Source of the DNA: CAYMCV01 sp964389005
GTDB lineage: Bacteria > Bacillota > Clostridia > Lachnospirales > Lachnospiraceae
Reading direction: 5' to 3'
DNA: 14,803 bases
NCBI GenBank assembly: GCA_964389005.1
Contig: CAYMCV010000060.1
Location: 1-14,803, forward strand
Positions 14,050 to 14,803 of the stretch are shown here, in pieces (position 1 is the stretch's first letter; each line of letters opens with the position of its first letter). Both the position numbers and the translations under genes were made by a program. Below the pieces are notes generated by a model. The model was not told the DNA's origin, did not search any database, and saw nothing but the letters and a program-made list of their open reading frames with translations.

Positions 14050-14803
14050 TTATGATTCAGCTTTCTTTACCAATGCTTCATATTTCTTCTTTGCATCATT
14101 GGCAGCCTTCTCAAACAATACCTTTGCTCTTTCCGGTTTCGCTCTCAAAAGGGAGTTGTAACGAACCTCTCCAGTGATGAATTCCTGATAATCAGCCTTA
14201 GGCTCTTTGGAATCTAACAAGAACGGGTTCTTTCCTTCTTTTTCAAGTCTCGGGTCAAAGCGGAACAGATGCCAGTAACCTGCTTCTACAGCTTTCTTTT
14301 CTTCGGTCTGTGCACCCTTCATGCCGCCCTTGATACCGTGATTGATACAAGGAGCGTAAGCGATGATGAGTGAAGGACCATCGTAGCTTTCTGCTTCGAT
14401 AAATGCCTTAATACACTGATTGTAATCAGCACCCATAGCAATCTGAGCCACATAAACATAACCGTAACTCATTGCAATTGCAGCAAGGTCTTTTTTCTTG
14501 ATTTCTTTTCCGGCTGCCGCAAACTGTGCAATTGCACCTGTCGGGGTTGCCTTGGAAGACTGTCCGCCGGTATTGGAGTAAACTTCTGTATCAAATACAA
14601 GGATGTTTACGTTCTGGCCGCTTGCCAATACATGATCAACACCGCCAAATCCGATATCGTATGCCCATCCGTCACCACCAAGAATCCACTGTGACTTCTT
14701 TGCTGCGAAATCTTTGTTTGCAAGGATGTATTCCTTGTCTTCATTGGAGCATCCGCAAGCTTCCAAAGCAGCAATCATCTTTTTGGTAGCCAATGCATTG
14801 TCG
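14050..14803 (-). CDS. nifJ: Pyruvate:ferredoxin (flavodoxin) oxidoreductase, C-terminal part (5' truncated by window)
   Basis: PFOR oxidises pyruvate with CoA to acetyl-CoA, CO2 and reduced ferredoxin, the central pyruvate-splitting step in anaerobic clostridia. Only the C-terminal 250 residues of what is usually a single chain of about 1170 are present; the frame is open to the right edge. The thiamine diphosphate domain is clear: LGGDGWAYDIGFGGVDHVLASG, then VFDTEVYSNTGGQSSKATPTG, with the metal- and TPP-binding Gly-Asp and Asn-Thr residues. The IIAYAPCINHGI motif contributes the last Cys ligand of the [4Fe-4S] cluster nearest to TPP, as known for the Desulfovibrio enzyme. A TTG near 14793 is internal, not a start. 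The gene converges on the dynamin-like GTPase and ends at the shared terminator. Identification is secure from the TPP domain. Confidence 0.96.
   Translation of the reverse strand, partial: DNALATKKMIAALEACGCSNEDKEYILANKDFAAKKSQWILGGDGWAYDIGFGGVDHVLASGQNVNILVFDTEVYSNTGGQSSKATPTGAIAQFAAAGKEIKKKDLAAIAMSYGYVYVAQIAMGADYNQCIKAFIEAESYDGPSLIIAYAPCINHGIKGGMKGAQTEEKKAVEAGYWHLFRFDPRLEKEGKNPFLLDSKEPKADYQEFITGEVRYNSLLRAKPERAKVLFEKAANDAKKKYEALVKKAES

Overview
The window looks like chromosomal DNA from an anaerobic, probably motile member of the Clostridia, most likely a Lachnospiraceae relative. Four things suggest this. The pyruvate phosphate dikinase has its catalytic His and Cys at exactly the positions (455 and 831) known from the Clostridium symbiosum enzyme. 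There is a single-polypeptide pyruvate:ferredoxin oxidoreductase, a single-chain glycyl-tRNA synthetase next to ppdK, and strong GGAGG ribosome binding sites. No rRNA, tRNA, insertion sequence, phage gene or CRISPR array is visible. The content is mostly core metabolism, with two poorly understood proteins among it.

Left part (1-3313): the 3' end of glycyl-tRNA synthetase runs into ppdK, which ends in a clear intrinsic terminator. Next (about 3320-4385) is a CheV-type chemotaxis coupling protein with its own candidate promoter and a weak terminator-like hairpin.

Centre (4449-11194): six same-strand genes lie 0 to 67 bases apart and probably form one operon. They are a 624-residue acidic single-span membrane protein of unknown function, hisH and hisF (the two subunits of imidazole glycerol phosphate synthase, directly abutting), ung (uracil-DNA glycosylase), lysA (diaminopimelate decarboxylase) and a MATE-family exporter. 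The two longer gaps, before lysA and before the MATE gene, both hold hairpins placed so that they could affect translation starts.

Right part (11195-14803): a dynamin-like GTPase of about 837 residues stands alone behind a promoter and a folded leader of about 150 bases. It is followed by a near-perfect bidirectional terminator shared with the convergent, partial pyruvate:ferredoxin oxidoreductase gene on the minus strand.

Metabolically, PPDK (pyruvate/PEP interconversion) and PFOR (pyruvate to acetyl-CoA plus reduced ferredoxin) both act on pyruvate, as expected of a fermentative anaerobe. The least explained parts are the acidic membrane protein, the solitary dynamin-like GTPase and the intercistronic RNA structures around lysA. 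I did not find convincing evidence of a complete, wholly new multi-gene system.
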